Shown here one piece after another: positions 10,174 to 18,699 of a stretch of 64,000 nucleotides of DNA. Source of the stretch: Streptomyces sp. NA02950. Its GTDB lineage: Bacteria; Actinomycetota; Actinomycetes; Streptomycetales; Streptomycetaceae. The position numbers and the translations under genes were made by a program. Position 1 is the stretch's first letter. Each line of letters begins with the position of its first letter. The notes below the pieces were generated by a model that worked only from the letters and a program-made list of their open reading frames with translations, did not search any database and was not told the origin of the DNA. Location: NCBI RefSeq assembly GCF_013364155.1, contig NZ_CP054916.1, forward strand, positions 1,356,001 to 1,420,000, given 5' to 3'.

Positions 10174-10198
10174 GAGATTCCGGACGATGAGATTCCGG
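10174..10198. promoter_or_regulatory. Direct repeat, possible operator of the FadR-type regulator
   Basis: gagattccgg occurs at 10174-10183 and again at 10189-10198, 15 bases apart. The pair lies between the regulator (minus strand) and the SpoIIE-type gene (plus strand). GntR sites are more often inverted repeats, so the operator role is a guess. Confidence 0.3.
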
Positions 10199-10322
10199 GA
10201 GGCGGTACTGGGCGGCCTTGGATCACTTCCACCGTCCCGCGCCGTCGGAGGTGAGCACCGGGACCAGAAGGGAAAGAAGTCATAGTATTAAGAGAAATGT
10301 ATCCGCAGATGGGACGGGTGCG

Positions 10323-12788
10323 ATGGCCATCCCCGAGGGAATCGCGCCGACCGAGACGCATGTCCCCTTCGACATGGCGGATGCGGCTACGGCACTGATC
10401 GACGCGACGGGGGCCGTCATCGGCTGGACCGCCGCGGCGGAGGAGCTGCTCGGCTATCCGTCGGCCGAGGCGCTGAAGCGGCCGGCCACCACACTGCTGG
10501 CGACACCGGAGGACACGGCGAAGGCCCTGGCCGTCGCCGAGCGGTGCCGTACCCACGGCAGCTGGGGCGGTATGGAGGAGATCCGGCACCGGGACGGCCG
10601 CCGGATCGACGTGGGCCTGCGGGTCTGCTCGATGCCGGGACCGGACGGCGGGCAGTGCTGGCTGGTCTCCGCCATCGACATGGCGAAGATCCCGACCTGG
10701 GCGGTGAGCGGCTCACTGCTCACCGCGTTCCTCACCCGCGCCCCGATCGGCATGGCCGTGCTCAGCCCCGATCTGCGGTACGTGTGGATCAACGACACCC
10801 TGGAGCGCTACGGCGGGGTGCCGCGCACCGAGCGGCTGGGCCGCCGGATCGCCAGCAGCATGCTCCCCGGTCTGGACACCGAGGCGATCGAGGCGCAGAT
10901 GCGGCAGGTGCTCAAGACCGGCGAACCGGTGATCGACTACGAGTACCAGGGCTGGACGTTGGCCGACCCGCACCGCGAGCACGCCTACTCCACCTCCTTC
11001 TTCCGCCTCGACGGCGCGGACGGCAACGCGGTGGGCGTGTGCTACATGGGCATGGACGTCACCGACCGCTGGCGGGCGCGGGAGCGGCTGGCGCTGCTCA
11101 ACGACGCGAGCGCCCGGATCGGCAGCACCCTGGACGTGATGCGCACCGCCCAGGAGCTGGCCGAGTTCGCGGTGCCGCACCTCGCCGACTTCGTCACCGT
11201 CGATCTGCTGGAGTCGGTGCTGCGCGGTGAGGAGCCGCTGTCGGAGCCCGGTGAGACCCTGCCCGCGTTCTGCCGCGCCGGGCAGAGCTCCATCCGCGAG
11301 GGGTGCCCGGAGTCCATCGCGGAGCGCGGGGACGGTGTGGCCATCTCCCCCGCGTCCCCGTTCGCCTGCTGCTTCTTCTCCGGGGAGGCGCTGCTGGACC
11401 CGGCCATGGACGCGTCCATCGGGGCGTGGAGCGGGGACGACCCGGCACGTACCGCGAAGGTCCGGGAGTTCGGGATGCGTTCGCTGATGGTGGCGCCGAT
11501 CGGCGCCCGCGGCTCCATCCTGGGCGTGGCCTCGTTCATCCGCTCCCGGCATCCGGTGCCGTTCGAGGAGGACGATCTGCTGCTCGCCGAGGAGCTGGTG
11601 GCGCGGGCGGCGCTGTGCGTGGACAACGCCCGGCGGTACACCCGTGAGCACACCGCAGCGCTGGCGCTCCAGCGCAGTCTGCTGCCGCACGCCCTGACCG
11701 GCGGCCAGGCCCTCGAGGTGGCCTCGCGCTATCTGCCGACGGACGCACGCAACGGGGTCGGCGGCGACTGGTTCGATGTGATCCCGCTGTCCGGGGCGCG
11801 GGTGGCGCTGGTGGTCGGCGATGTGGTCGGACACGGCCTCAACGCGGCGGCCACGATGGGGCGGCTGCGCACCGCCGTGCACACCCTCGCCGATATGGAC
11901 CTGCCCCCCGAGGAGTTGCTGGCGCATCTGGACGACCTGGTCATCCGGCTCACCGAGGAGGAGGCCGAACAGGCCGGGGTCGAGACCGGGCAGGAGGGCC
12001 TCGCCGCCGCCGTGCTGGGCGCCACCTGTCTGTACGCGGTCTACGACCCGGTCACCCGGCACTGCACGATGGCGCGGGCCGGCCACCCCGCCCCGGCGCT
12101 GGTGGACCCCGACGGCGAGGTGTCCTTCCCGCCGCTGCCCGCCGGTCCCCCCCTGGGTCTGGGCTCGCTGCCGTTCGAGTCCGCGGAGCTGGAGCTGCCC
12201 GCGGGAAGCCTGATCGCGCTGTACACCGACGGGCTGATCGAGACCTGCGACCAGGACATCGACGTGGGGCTCGAGCGGCTGAAGAACACCCTCGGCCAGC
12301 CCGGGATGCCGCTGGAGCAGCTGTGCTCGACGGTGGTGGACACCCTGATGACCGGGCGGCAGAACGACGACGTGGCGCTGCTGCTGGCCCGCACCCGCGC
12401 GCTGGGTCCCGGCCATGTCGTCTCCTGGGATCTGCCCTCGGACCCGGCCGTGGTCGCCAACGCCCGCTCCCTCGCGGTACGCCAGCTCGCCGAATGGGGG
12501 CTGGACGGGCTGGTGCCGACCACCGAGCTGATCGTCAGCGAGCTGGTCACCAACGCCATCCGGCACGGCACCGGTCCCATCCGGCTGCGGCTGATCCGGC
12601 ACGACATGCTGATCTGCGAGGTGGCCGACACCAGCAACACCTCGCCGCGGCTGCGCCACGCCCGCACCACCGACGAGGGCGGCCGCGGACTGTTCCTCGT
12701 CGCGCAGATGACCCGTCGCTGGGGTACCCGTTACACCGAGGGCGGCAAGCTGATCTGGGCCGAACAAGACCTCCCGGAAGCGGTATGA
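10323..12788 (+). CDS. PAS-PAS-GAF-SpoIIE phosphatase with C-terminal HATPase (RsbU/RsbW-like)
   Basis: An 821-residue cytosolic signalling protein common in Streptomyces. Two PAS domains (about 15-115 and 130-240) precede a GAF domain (about 255-440), then a PP2C-type SpoIIE phosphatase (about 455-670, with GVGGDWFDVIPL and VVGDVVGHGLNAAATMGRLR carrying the metal-binding Asp residues). A GHKL ATPase follows (about 695-815, ELIVSELVTNAIRHG N-box and DEGGRGLFLVAQMT G-box). Such proteins combine an anti-sigma-antagonist phosphatase with an anti-sigma kinase-like domain and feed into SigB/SigF-type control. No cognate sigma or STAS gene is adjacent; the STAS protein at 1341 is a distant possibility. 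ATG 10323 is chosen because earlier codons are not protein-like. Two Cys (FACCFF) in the GAF domain could sense redox. Confidence 0.85.
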   Translation: MAIPEGIAPTETHVPFDMADAATALIDATGAVIGWTAAAEELLGYPSAEALKRPATTLLATPEDTAKALAVAERCRTHGSWGGMEEIRHRDGRRIDVGLRVCSMPGPDGGQCWLVSAIDMAKIPTWAVSGSLLTAFLTRAPIGMAVLSPDLRYVWINDTLERYGGVPRTERLGRRIASSMLPGLDTEAIEAQMRQVLKTGEPVIDYEYQGWTLADPHREHAYSTSFFRLDGADGNAVGVCYMGMDVTDRWRARERLALLNDASARIGSTLDVMRTAQELAEFAVPHLADFVTVDLLESVLRGEEPLSEPGETLPAFCRAGQSSIREGCPESIAERGDGVAISPASPFACCFFSGEALLDPAMDASIGAWSGDDPARTAKVREFGMRSLMVAPIGARGSILGVASFIRSRHPVPFEEDDLLLAEELVARAALCVDNARRYTREHTAALALQRSLLPHALTGGQALEVASRYLPTDARNGVGGDWFDVIPLSGARVALVVGDVVGHGLNAAATMGRLRTAVHTLADMDLPPEELLAHLDDLVIRLTEEEAEQAGVETGQEGLAAAVLGATCLYAVYDPVTRHCTMARAGHPAPALVDPDGEVSFPPLPAGPPLGLGSLPFESAELELPAGSLIALYTDGLIETCDQDIDVGLERLKNTLGQPGMPLEQLCSTVVDTLMTGRQNDDVALLLARTRALGPGHVVSWDLPSDPAVVANARSLAVRQLAEWGLDGLVPTTELIVSELVTNAIRHGTGPIRLRLIRHDMLICEVADTSNTSPRLRHARTTDEGGRGLFLVAQMTRRWGTRYTEGGKLIWAEQDLPEAV

Positions 12789-12907
12789 GGGCACGGAGAT
12801 CCGCTCGGGCGCGGCCGTGCCCTATCGATGATCGGCTTCCTGTCGCACACTGGTCGTCTGCCTGGCCGTCCGCCAGGACGAAGTCCGTGCGGAGGGGGGC
12901 ATCCGGG

Positions 12908-14452
12908 GTGCGGTGGTCGGTCGGTGGCGGGGACCGGTGGGGGCCTCGGCTCGCCTCGCGGTGGTGGCGCGGCGGGATGGCCGTGGCGGCGGGTGCGCTG
13001 CCCGCGCTCGCGTTTCCCGCGCCATCGCTGTGGTGGCTGGCGTACGTCGCGCTGGTGCCGTGGCTGCTGCTGGTCCGTTCGGCGCCCACCGGCCGCCGGG
13101 CGATGCTGGACGGCTGGCTGGGCGGGGCGGGTTTTCTGCTCGCGGTACACCACTGGCTGATGCCGAGTCTGCATGTGTTCATCGTGGTGCTGGCCGCGCT
13201 GCTGGGGCTGTTGTGGGCGCCGTGGGGCCTGCTGACCCACCGGCTGCTGCACGGGCGGCCGGGTCCCGGCCGGGTGGCGGCGGCGCTGGTGCTGGTGCCG
13301 TCGGCGTGGCTGATGGTCGAACTCGTGCGGTCCTGGGAGTACCTGGGCGGGCCGTGGGGGCTGCTCGGCGCGAGCCAGTGGCAGGTCCCGGCCGCGCTGC
13401 GGCTGGCCTCGGTGGGCGGGGTCTGGCTGATCGGCTATCTGCTGGTGCTGGTGAACGTGGCGCTGACCGTGCTGATCGCGGTGGAGCGGGCCCGTGCGGT
13501 GGCGGTGGCCGGGATCACCGCGTGCGGGATGGCCGCGGGTGCGGTGTGGGCCTGGGCGCCGGTGGCGAAGGAGTCCGGTACGGCGCGGATCGCGGTGGTG
13601 CAGCCGGGGGTGATCCGCGGCCCGCTGCCCCGTTTCGAGCGCAGCGCGGAACTGACCCGGCAGCTGGCCGGGCGCGGCCTCGACCTGGTGGTGTGGGGTG
13701 AGAGCAGTGTCGGTGAGGACCTGGGGCAGCGGCCGCGGCTGAGCCGCGAACTGGCCGCGCTCTCCCGCACGGTGGACGCCAATCTGCTGGTGAACGTGGA
13801 CGCGAGGCGCAGCGACCGGCCCGGGATCTACAAGAGTTCGGTGCTGATCGGCCCCAAGGGGCCCACCGGCGACCGCTACGACAAGATGCGGCTGGTGCCG
13901 TTCGGCGAGTACATCCCGGCGCGGCCGCTGCTGGGCTGGGCCACCTCGGTGGGCAAGGCCGCGGGCGAGGACCGCAGGCGCGGCACCGAGCAGGTGGTGA
14001 TGCGGCTGCCGGAGGCCTTCCGGATCGGGCCGCTGGTGTGCTTCGAGTCCGCGTTCCCCGATATGAGCCGCTCCCTGGCGCGGGACGGCGCCCAGGTGCT
14101 GGTGGTGCAGTCGGCGACCTCGACGTTCCAGCAGAGCTGGGCGCCGGAGCAGCACGCCTCGCTGGCGGCACTGAGGGCGGCGGAGACCTGGCGGCCGATG
14201 GTGCACGCCACCCTGACCGGGGTGAGCGCGGTCTACGGGCCGCGCGGTGAGCCGGTGGGCGACCGGATGGGCACCGACGCCAGTGCGGCCACGGTCTACA
14301 CGGTGCCGCTGGGACAGGGCACCAGCCCGTACGTCCGCACCGGGCCGTGGATCGTGTACGGGGCGCTGGCCGCGCTGGCCGGCTACGCCGGGTACGAGGG
14401 GGTACGGGCGCTCAGGAGGCCGTCGGGCCGGCGCATTCCATCGCGTCCCTGA
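12908..14452 (+). CDS. lnt: Apolipoprotein N-acyltransferase
   Basis: A 514-residue membrane enzyme that N-acylates the lipid-modified cysteine of lipoproteins. About six membrane helices occupy roughly 20-220, followed by a nitrilase-fold domain facing outside. The catalytic triad is visible as Glu265 (VVWGESS), Lys326 (YDKMRLVPFGEY) and Cys378 (LVCFESAFPD); a final helix sits near 480-500. The GTG at 12908 is selected because ggagggggg ends nine bases upstream; an ATG overlapping the preceding stop is possible but has weaker support. No Ppm1-type partner gene is present. The end overlaps the converging oxidoreductase gene by 41 bases. Confidence 0.9.
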   Translation: MRWSVGGGDRWGPRLASRWWRGGMAVAAGALPALAFPAPSLWWLAYVALVPWLLLVRSAPTGRRAMLDGWLGGAGFLLAVHHWLMPSLHVFIVVLAALLGLLWAPWGLLTHRLLHGRPGPGRVAAALVLVPSAWLMVELVRSWEYLGGPWGLLGASQWQVPAALRLASVGGVWLIGYLLVLVNVALTVLIAVERARAVAVAGITACGMAAGAVWAWAPVAKESGTARIAVVQPGVIRGPLPRFERSAELTRQLAGRGLDLVVWGESSVGEDLGQRPRLSRELAALSRTVDANLLVNVDARRSDRPGIYKSSVLIGPKGPTGDRYDKMRLVPFGEYIPARPLLGWATSVGKAAGEDRRRGTEQVVMRLPEAFRIGPLVCFESAFPDMSRSLARDGAQVLVVQSATSTFQQSWAPEQHASLAALRAAETWRPMVHATLTGVSAVYGPRGEPVGDRMGTDASAATVYTVPLGQGTSPYVRTGPWIVYGALAALAGYAGYEGVRALRRPSGRRIPSRP

Positions 14453-15329
14453 TGACCCGTTCGCACAGCTCATGGGTGCGCAGGGCGTCCTCGGCGGTGA
14501 GCAGGGTGCCGCCGCGCACGGCGTCGAGGAAGGCGTCGGTGATCTGCTCGATACCGCGCTGCCGGGCGACGGGCACCCAGTCGCCGCGGCGGCGCACACT
14601 CGGCTGGCCCTTGTGGTCGACGACTTCGGCGAGGTTGAGCACCTGGCGCTTGGTGTCCTGGCCGGAGACCTCCAGGACCTCTTCGGCGGAGCCGCTCATC
14701 CGGTTCATCACCCCGAGCGCGGTGAATCCGTCGCCGGACAGCTGGAGCACCACGTGGTGGATCAGCCCGTCGCGGATCCTGGCGCGGACGTCGATGTGGT
14801 CGGCCGGGCCGGGCGCCAGGAAGCGCAGGGTGTCGACGACGTGGATGAAGTCGTCCAGGACCAGGGTGCGCGGGTTCTCGGCGAGCCCGACGCGGTTCTT
14901 CTGTATCAGGATCAGATCGCGCGGATGGTCCAGGCACTGGGCGTAGCCGGGGGCGTAGCGCCGATTGAAGCCGACCATCAGGCTCACCCCGCGCTCCGCG
15001 GCCAGCCGCACCAGCCGCTCGCTGTCGGCGAGCTGGTAGGCGAGCGGCTTGTCCACGTAGGTGGGCACCCCGGCCTCGATCAGCCGGGTGACGAGGTCGG
15101 CGTGGACGGCGGTGGGGGCGTGCACGAAGGCCGCGTCGAGCCCCGTCGCGAGGAGTGAGTCCAGGTCGGTGTGGCGCTGGGCGTCGGGCACGCGGTGGGT
15201 GTCGGCCACCCGCTCCAGGGTGGCGGCGGTACGGGTGTGCAGATGCGGTTCGATGCCGGGGCGGGCCATCAGCACGGGCAGATACGCCTTCTGCGCGATG
15301 TCGCCGAGGCCGATGCAGCCGACCCTCAC
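14412..15329 (-). CDS. Gfo/Idh/MocA-family oxidoreductase
   Basis: A 305-residue NAD(P)-dependent dehydrogenase. The N-terminal Rossmann fold has VRVGCIGLGDIAQKAYLPVL with the GxGxxA/G nucleotide loop, and the family's EKP-like motif appears as DKPLAY at about residue 92. The C-terminal alpha/beta domain binds substrate (DDFIHVVDTLRFL). Members oxidise or reduce sugars, inositols or related cyclic substrates; the substrate here is unknown. Its GTG start overlaps the stop of the FAD monooxygenase gene (GTGA), which implies translational coupling, so the two enzymes may act on one pathway. A ggagg site precedes the GTG. The 3' end overlaps lnt tail to tail. Confidence 0.8.
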   Translation of the reverse strand: MRVGCIGLGDIAQKAYLPVLMARPGIEPHLHTRTAATLERVADTHRVPDAQRHTDLDSLLATGLDAAFVHAPTAVHADLVTRLIEAGVPTYVDKPLAYQLADSERLVRLAAERGVSLMVGFNRRYAPGYAQCLDHPRDLILIQKNRVGLAENPRTLVLDDFIHVVDTLRFLAPGPADHIDVRARIRDGLIHHVVLQLSGDGFTALGVMNRMSGSAEEVLEVSGQDTKRQVLNLAEVVDHKGQPSVRRRGDWVPVARQRGIEQITDAFLDAVRGGTLLTAEDALRTHELCERVIRDAMECAGPTAS

Positions 15330-16588
15330 AGTGCCTCCTGGTCCGTCCCGCCGTCCGGTCGCGCGTCCTGGGGTCGCTGTGCCACCGCGTGTGCCCCCGC
15401 GCCTGCCCCCGAAGGATACGCGGGCCGCGGGGGCCGCCAGTCGGCGATGCCGTCGAAGGCGCGCAACGCCAGGTCCGGCCGGAGCCTGCTGACGGCCCTG
15501 ATGGCGGTGTCGCGCAGGGCCACGGCGGGGCCGCCGGTCAGAGTGATCATGCGGGCGGCGCGGGCGGAGCGGCGCACCACGTCCAGGGTGCGGGGCAGCC
15601 GGTCGGCCGTGTAGGCGGCCAGGGCGGCCGAGGGGTCCGCGGTGTCGGGCGCCAGGTGGTGGGCGAGGACCACGGCGTCCTCGATGGCCTGGTTGCCGCC
15701 CTGCCCCATGGTGGGGGCCATGGCGTGGGCGGCATCCCCCAGCAGGGCGACCCGGCCGCGGTGGTGGGCGGGCAGCGGACATGTCATGTGCCGGATGTCA
15801 TGGCGGAGGATGTCGTGCGGGGCGACGGCCGCCAGGATCTCGGGAACCGGCCGGTGCCAGTCGCCGAACAGCCGGATCAGCTCGGCCCGTTCGTCGTCCG
15901 GGGCACGGCCGTCGGGCGGGGTGACGGCCGCGGCGTAGACGTAGACCCGGCCGTCCTTCAGCGGCTGGGTGCCCCACAGCCGCCCCCGGCCCCAGGTCTC
16001 ATGGGGTGCGAAGGCGCGCTCGGGCGCGGGTACGACCATGCGCCAGGCGGTGAACCCGGTGTACTCGGGCCCGGGGTGGCGGGGGAAGAGCGTGCGCCGG
16101 ACGCCCGAGTGGACACCGTCGGCCGCGATGACGAGCTCGGCCTCCAGCACCCCGTCCCCGGTGCTGACCAGGGCGGAGCGGCCGGGGGTGCCGGGGTCGG
16201 CCAGCTGGGCGGCGACCCCGGTGCGTACGCGTCCCTCGGGCAACCGGGAGACCAGCAGAGCGACGAGGGTGGCGCGATGGAGAAGGACCATCGGCCCGCC
16301 GAACCGCTCGGCCATCGCGGCACTGTCGGTCCGGGAGAGCCAGCGGCCGTCGGGGGCGCGCAGGCCGCCGTCGCCCTGCCAGGCGGCGAGCGCGCGGACG
16401 TCGTCCCCGAGACCGATCGTGTCCAGGGCGCGCTGGGCGTTGGGGGCGAGCGAGATACCGGCGCCGACCGGTTCCAGGGTGGCCGCGCGCTCCAGGACGG
16501 TGACGGACCAGCCGCGGCGGTGCAGGACCGCGGCGGCGGTGAGGCCGCTGATTCCGGCGCCGATGATCACGGCACGGGGGTGGTGCAT
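15326..16588 (-). CDS. FAD-dependent aromatic-hydroxylase-type monooxygenase
   Basis: A 420-residue group A flavoprotein monooxygenase. It has the FAD-binding GAGISG loop at 10-15 followed by the acidic ERAATLEPVGAGISL, an internal AADGVHSGVR motif, and the GDAAHAMAPTMGQGGNQAIED motif that holds the flavin ribityl. Such enzymes hydroxylate phenolic or related compounds with NAD(P)H. It leads a two-gene unit with the Gfo/Idh/MocA oxidoreductase and faces a TetR gene across 75 bases that carry two matching palindromes. The likely picture is a small TetR-controlled detoxification or catabolic unit. Start ATG 16588 follows ggaggagcc. Confidence 0.85.
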   Translation of the reverse strand: MHHPRAVIIGAGISGLTAAAVLHRRGWSVTVLERAATLEPVGAGISLAPNAQRALDTIGLGDDVRALAAWQGDGGLRAPDGRWLSRTDSAAMAERFGGPMVLLHRATLVALLVSRLPEGRVRTGVAAQLADPGTPGRSALVSTGDGVLEAELVIAADGVHSGVRRTLFPRHPGPEYTGFTAWRMVVPAPERAFAPHETWGRGRLWGTQPLKDGRVYVYAAAVTPPDGRAPDDERAELIRLFGDWHRPVPEILAAVAPHDILRHDIRHMTCPLPAHHRGRVALLGDAAHAMAPTMGQGGNQAIEDAVVLAHHLAPDTADPSAALAAYTADRLPRTLDVVRRSARAARMITLTGGPAVALRDTAIRAVSRLRPDLALRAFDGIADWRPPRPAYPSGAGAGAHAVAQRPQDARPDGGTDQEAL

Positions 16589-16603
16589 GGCTCCTCCTGA
16601 ACG

Positions 16604-16643
16604 ACTACGGGTGTAGTGGATCTCAAGCTACTACACCTGTAGT
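16604..16643. promoter_or_regulatory. Pair of TetR-type operator palindromes
   Basis: Two related dyads lie between divergent genes: actacg-gg-tgtagt at 16604-16617 and actaca-cc-tgtagt at 16630-16643. The second is perfect with 6-base arms, and the first differs by one base. Centres are 26 bases apart, so bound dimers would sit on nearly the same face of the helix. They abut the starts of both the monooxygenase and the TetR gene, consistent with autorepression and repression of the enzymes. Confidence 0.7.
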
Positions 16644-16663
16644 GAGAGGGGTAGATTGGCCCC

Positions 16664-17449
16664 ATGACCGCTGATCGACCCGCCGCCCCCGGCGGATCCC
16701 GGTCCGGGCCCCGGTCCGGATCCCGCGCCGAGCTGATCGCCGACACCGCCCTCGCGCTGCTCGTCGAGCGCGGGATGAGAGGGCTGACGCACCGCGCGGT
16801 GGACGAGGCGGCCGGACTGCCGCTGGGCTCGACCTCCAACCACGCCCGCACCCGCGCGGCACTGCTGAAGGCGGCGGTACGGCGGCTCGCGGAGCGGGAG
16901 GCGCGGGTGCTCACGCCCGAGGAGATGCCTCCGCTCTCCGGCGGCCCGGACCGCCCGTCGGCGGGCGGAACGGCGACCGGTGGGACGGCGGCGGGCGGAA
17001 CGGCGACCGGTGGGACGGCGGCGGGTGGGACGGCGGCGAGCAGGACGGCGGCGGGTGGGACGGGCACGGACCCGATCGGGGCGCTGGCCGACACCCTCGC
17101 CCTCGCCCTGCACCGTTCGCTGACCATGCAGCGCGATCTGCTGATCGCCCGCTACGAGCTGGCGCTCGAAGCGACCCGGCGGCCGGAGCTGCGGGAGTTC
17201 TACGACGCGGCGGGCCGGGGCTTCCGGAAGCCGCTGGAGGCGATGATGGCGTCGGTGGGCTCCACCGAACCGCGCCGCCACGCCCGCTCGTTGACCGCCT
17301 GGTGCGAGGGGCTGATGTTCGGCTGCGCGGCGGGGGCGGACCACGCCGATGTCCCCGGCCGTGCGGAACTGCGCACCGGCTTCGAGGAGTTGCTGCGCGG
17401 CATGGTGCCGATATCGCCTGGCGGCGCCGGAAACACCCGGTCATGCTGA
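16664..17449 (+). CDS. TetR/AcrR-family regulator
   Basis: A 261-residue repressor. Its N-terminal helix-turn-helix (about 20-70) reads [23 protein letters not shown] then a [18 protein letters not shown] recognition region. The C-terminal ligand domain begins at about 140 ([15 protein letters not shown]). Between them is a Gly/Thr/Ala insert at about 100-133 encoded by a 30-base minisatellite; typical family members lack it. It is transcribed away from the FAD monooxygenase/oxidoreductase pair across two TetR-like operators, so it most likely represses them and itself. The ATG at 16664 is close to the operators. The gene ends overlapping the ATG of the broken DinB-type gene at 17443. Confidence 0.85.
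   Translation: MTADRPAAPGGSRSGPRSGSRAELIADTALALLVERGMRGLTHRAVDEAAGLPLGSTSNHARTRAALLKAAVRRLAEREARVLTPEEMPPLSGGPDRPSAGGTATGGTAAGGTATGGTAAGGTAASRTAAGGTGTDPIGALADTLALALHRSLTMQRDLLIARYELALEATRRPELREFYDAAGRGFRKPLEAMMASVGSTEPRRHARSLTAWCEGLMFGCAAGADHADVPGRAELRTGFEELLRGMVPISPGGAGNTRSC
16961..17060 (+). repeat. 30-base minisatellite inside the TetR gene
   Basis: Two perfect 30-base units (16961-16990 and 16991-17020) are followed by a diverged third (17021-17050) and the start of a fourth. They encode [14 protein letters not shown] repeats in the linker between DNA-binding and ligand domains. The length is a multiple of three, so copy number can vary without breaking the frame. Confidence 0.85.
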
Positions 17450-17978
17450 CCGTCACGACATCGACCGAACGTTCCGTACCGCCCCGTGTCGCCGATGAAC
17501 GCACCATGCTCGAGAGCTGGCTGGACTTCCACCGCGCGACGCTCGCCCTCGCATGCGAAGGGCTGGACGACAAGGCCCTGCGCCAGGCACCGCCCTGCGC
17601 CAGGCATCCGCGCCCCCTCCGGGCCGACGCTGCTCGGACTGGTCCGGCATAGGGCCGAGGTGGGGCGCCCCTGGTTCCGGCGGGTGCTGGACAGTGAGGA
17701 CATCCCGCCGATCTGGTACAGCAGGGAAGACCCTGACGGAGACCTCAACGTCGCCGACGGGGACACCGCGGAGTGGGTGCTTCGCCATCTGGCGGGAGGA
17801 GATCGCCGAGGCCAGGAAGGCGGCCGAAGGCCGTTGCCTGGACCACGTCGGCCGTCGCCACCGCGACCTGGACCACTGCCTGCGCTGGATCTATGTCCAC
17901 ATGATCGAGGAGTACGCCCGCCACAACGGCCACGCCGATATCGTCCGCGAGCGGATCGACGGGGTGACCGGCGACTAG
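17443..17978 (+). pseudogene. DinB-like/DUF664 protein with two frameshifts
   Basis: Three frames must be joined to recover a DUF664 (DinB/YfiT-like, mycothiol-dependent transferase fold) protein: [20 protein letters not shown] from the ATG at 17443, then [20 protein letters not shown] through [17 protein letters not shown], then [20 protein letters not shown] through [19 protein letters not shown] to the stop at 17978. The first shift coincides with a 17-base tandem duplication near 17578-17611 (ctgcgccaggca repeated). The second lies between about 17772 and 17786. Apart from the shifts the sequence is well conserved, including a His in the [11 protein letters not shown] segment, so decay is recent or the indels are sequencing errors. 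The start overlaps the TetR stop. Confidence 0.75.
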
Positions 17979-17999
17979 GGCGGTCTCAGGCGGCCCGTC

Positions 18000-18524
18000 T
18001 CAGGCAGCCCCCTCCAGCCGTAGGGTCAGCCGGGCGATGGCGGCCCGTACGCCGTCGCCGTGCGGATCGTCGCCGAGCGCGCCCGCGCTGGCCCGCGCCA
18101 GGGCCAGCTGGCCGCGTGCCGCCTCTTCCCGGCCCAGCTTCACATAGTCGGCCGCGAGGTTGAGGTGGAGGGAGGGGTAGAGGGCACGCACCGCGGCCGC
18201 GCCGGGCCGCCGCTCCCCCGCCCCGCCGCCCGCGTCCCGCTCGCAGGTCGATCCGCCCGTCGCTCCGCCGGTCAGTGCGTCGGCGGCGGCCAGCGCCAGC
18301 AGATCCCAGATCAGCTCATCGGCCGGATCGTCCTGGGTGTCGGCCATGTAGTGGGCGAGGGCGCAGCGGTGGAACGGCTCCCCGCCGCGTCCGAGTTCCC
18401 GCCACAGCAGGGCGAACCGGTTGCGCGCCTCCTCCCGGTCGCCGCCCCGGTGGAGCATCACCGCCTGCCCGATCCGGGTCAGCACGGCGTCGCCCTCCGG
18501 CGCCGTCCGCTGCGCTTCCGCCAT
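18000..18524 (-). CDS. Conserved hypothetical protein with TPR-like helices
   Basis: A 174-residue protein rich in Ala/Leu helices: ARNRFALLWRELGRGGEPF and HLNLAADYVKLGREEAARGQ look like tetratricopeptide hairpins that bind partner proteins or peptides. A Gly-rich loop at about 92-112 separates the two halves. No catalytic motif is seen. The stop at 18000 lies 22 bases from the end of the frameshifted DUF664 gene; the two converge. Start ATG 18524. Homologues are, from memory, widespread in Streptomyces, but no role is known to me. Confidence 0.65.
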   Translation of the reverse strand: MAEAQRTAPEGDAVLTRIGQAVMLHRGGDREEARNRFALLWRELGRGGEPFHRCALAHYMADTQDDPADELIWDLLALAAADALTGGATGGSTCERDAGGGAGERRPGAAAVRALYPSLHLNLAADYVKLGREEAARGQLALARASAGALGDDPHGDGVRAAIARLTLRLEGAA

Positions 18525-18582
18525 CGCGGCCTCCCGACTGCGTCGCTCGCCCCAGCACCCGCTGCTCGGGTGCCCGGACTTC

Positions 18583-18606
18583 GTGCTCAGGTGCTCAGGT
18601 GCTCAG
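18583..18606. repeat. Three tandem copies of gtgctcag
   Basis: An 8-base unit is repeated exactly three times in the 175-base gap between the TPR-like gene and the WYL gene. Its meaning is unknown; it may be simple slippage. Confidence 0.6.
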
Positions 18607-18699
18607 CGCGACGCTAACCGCCCGCGCGGGTACGCCCGGCGTGTTGCGGTCCGGCCGGGTGGCCGCCGTGCCGACCGGGGGCGGACGCGACCGCGGGGG

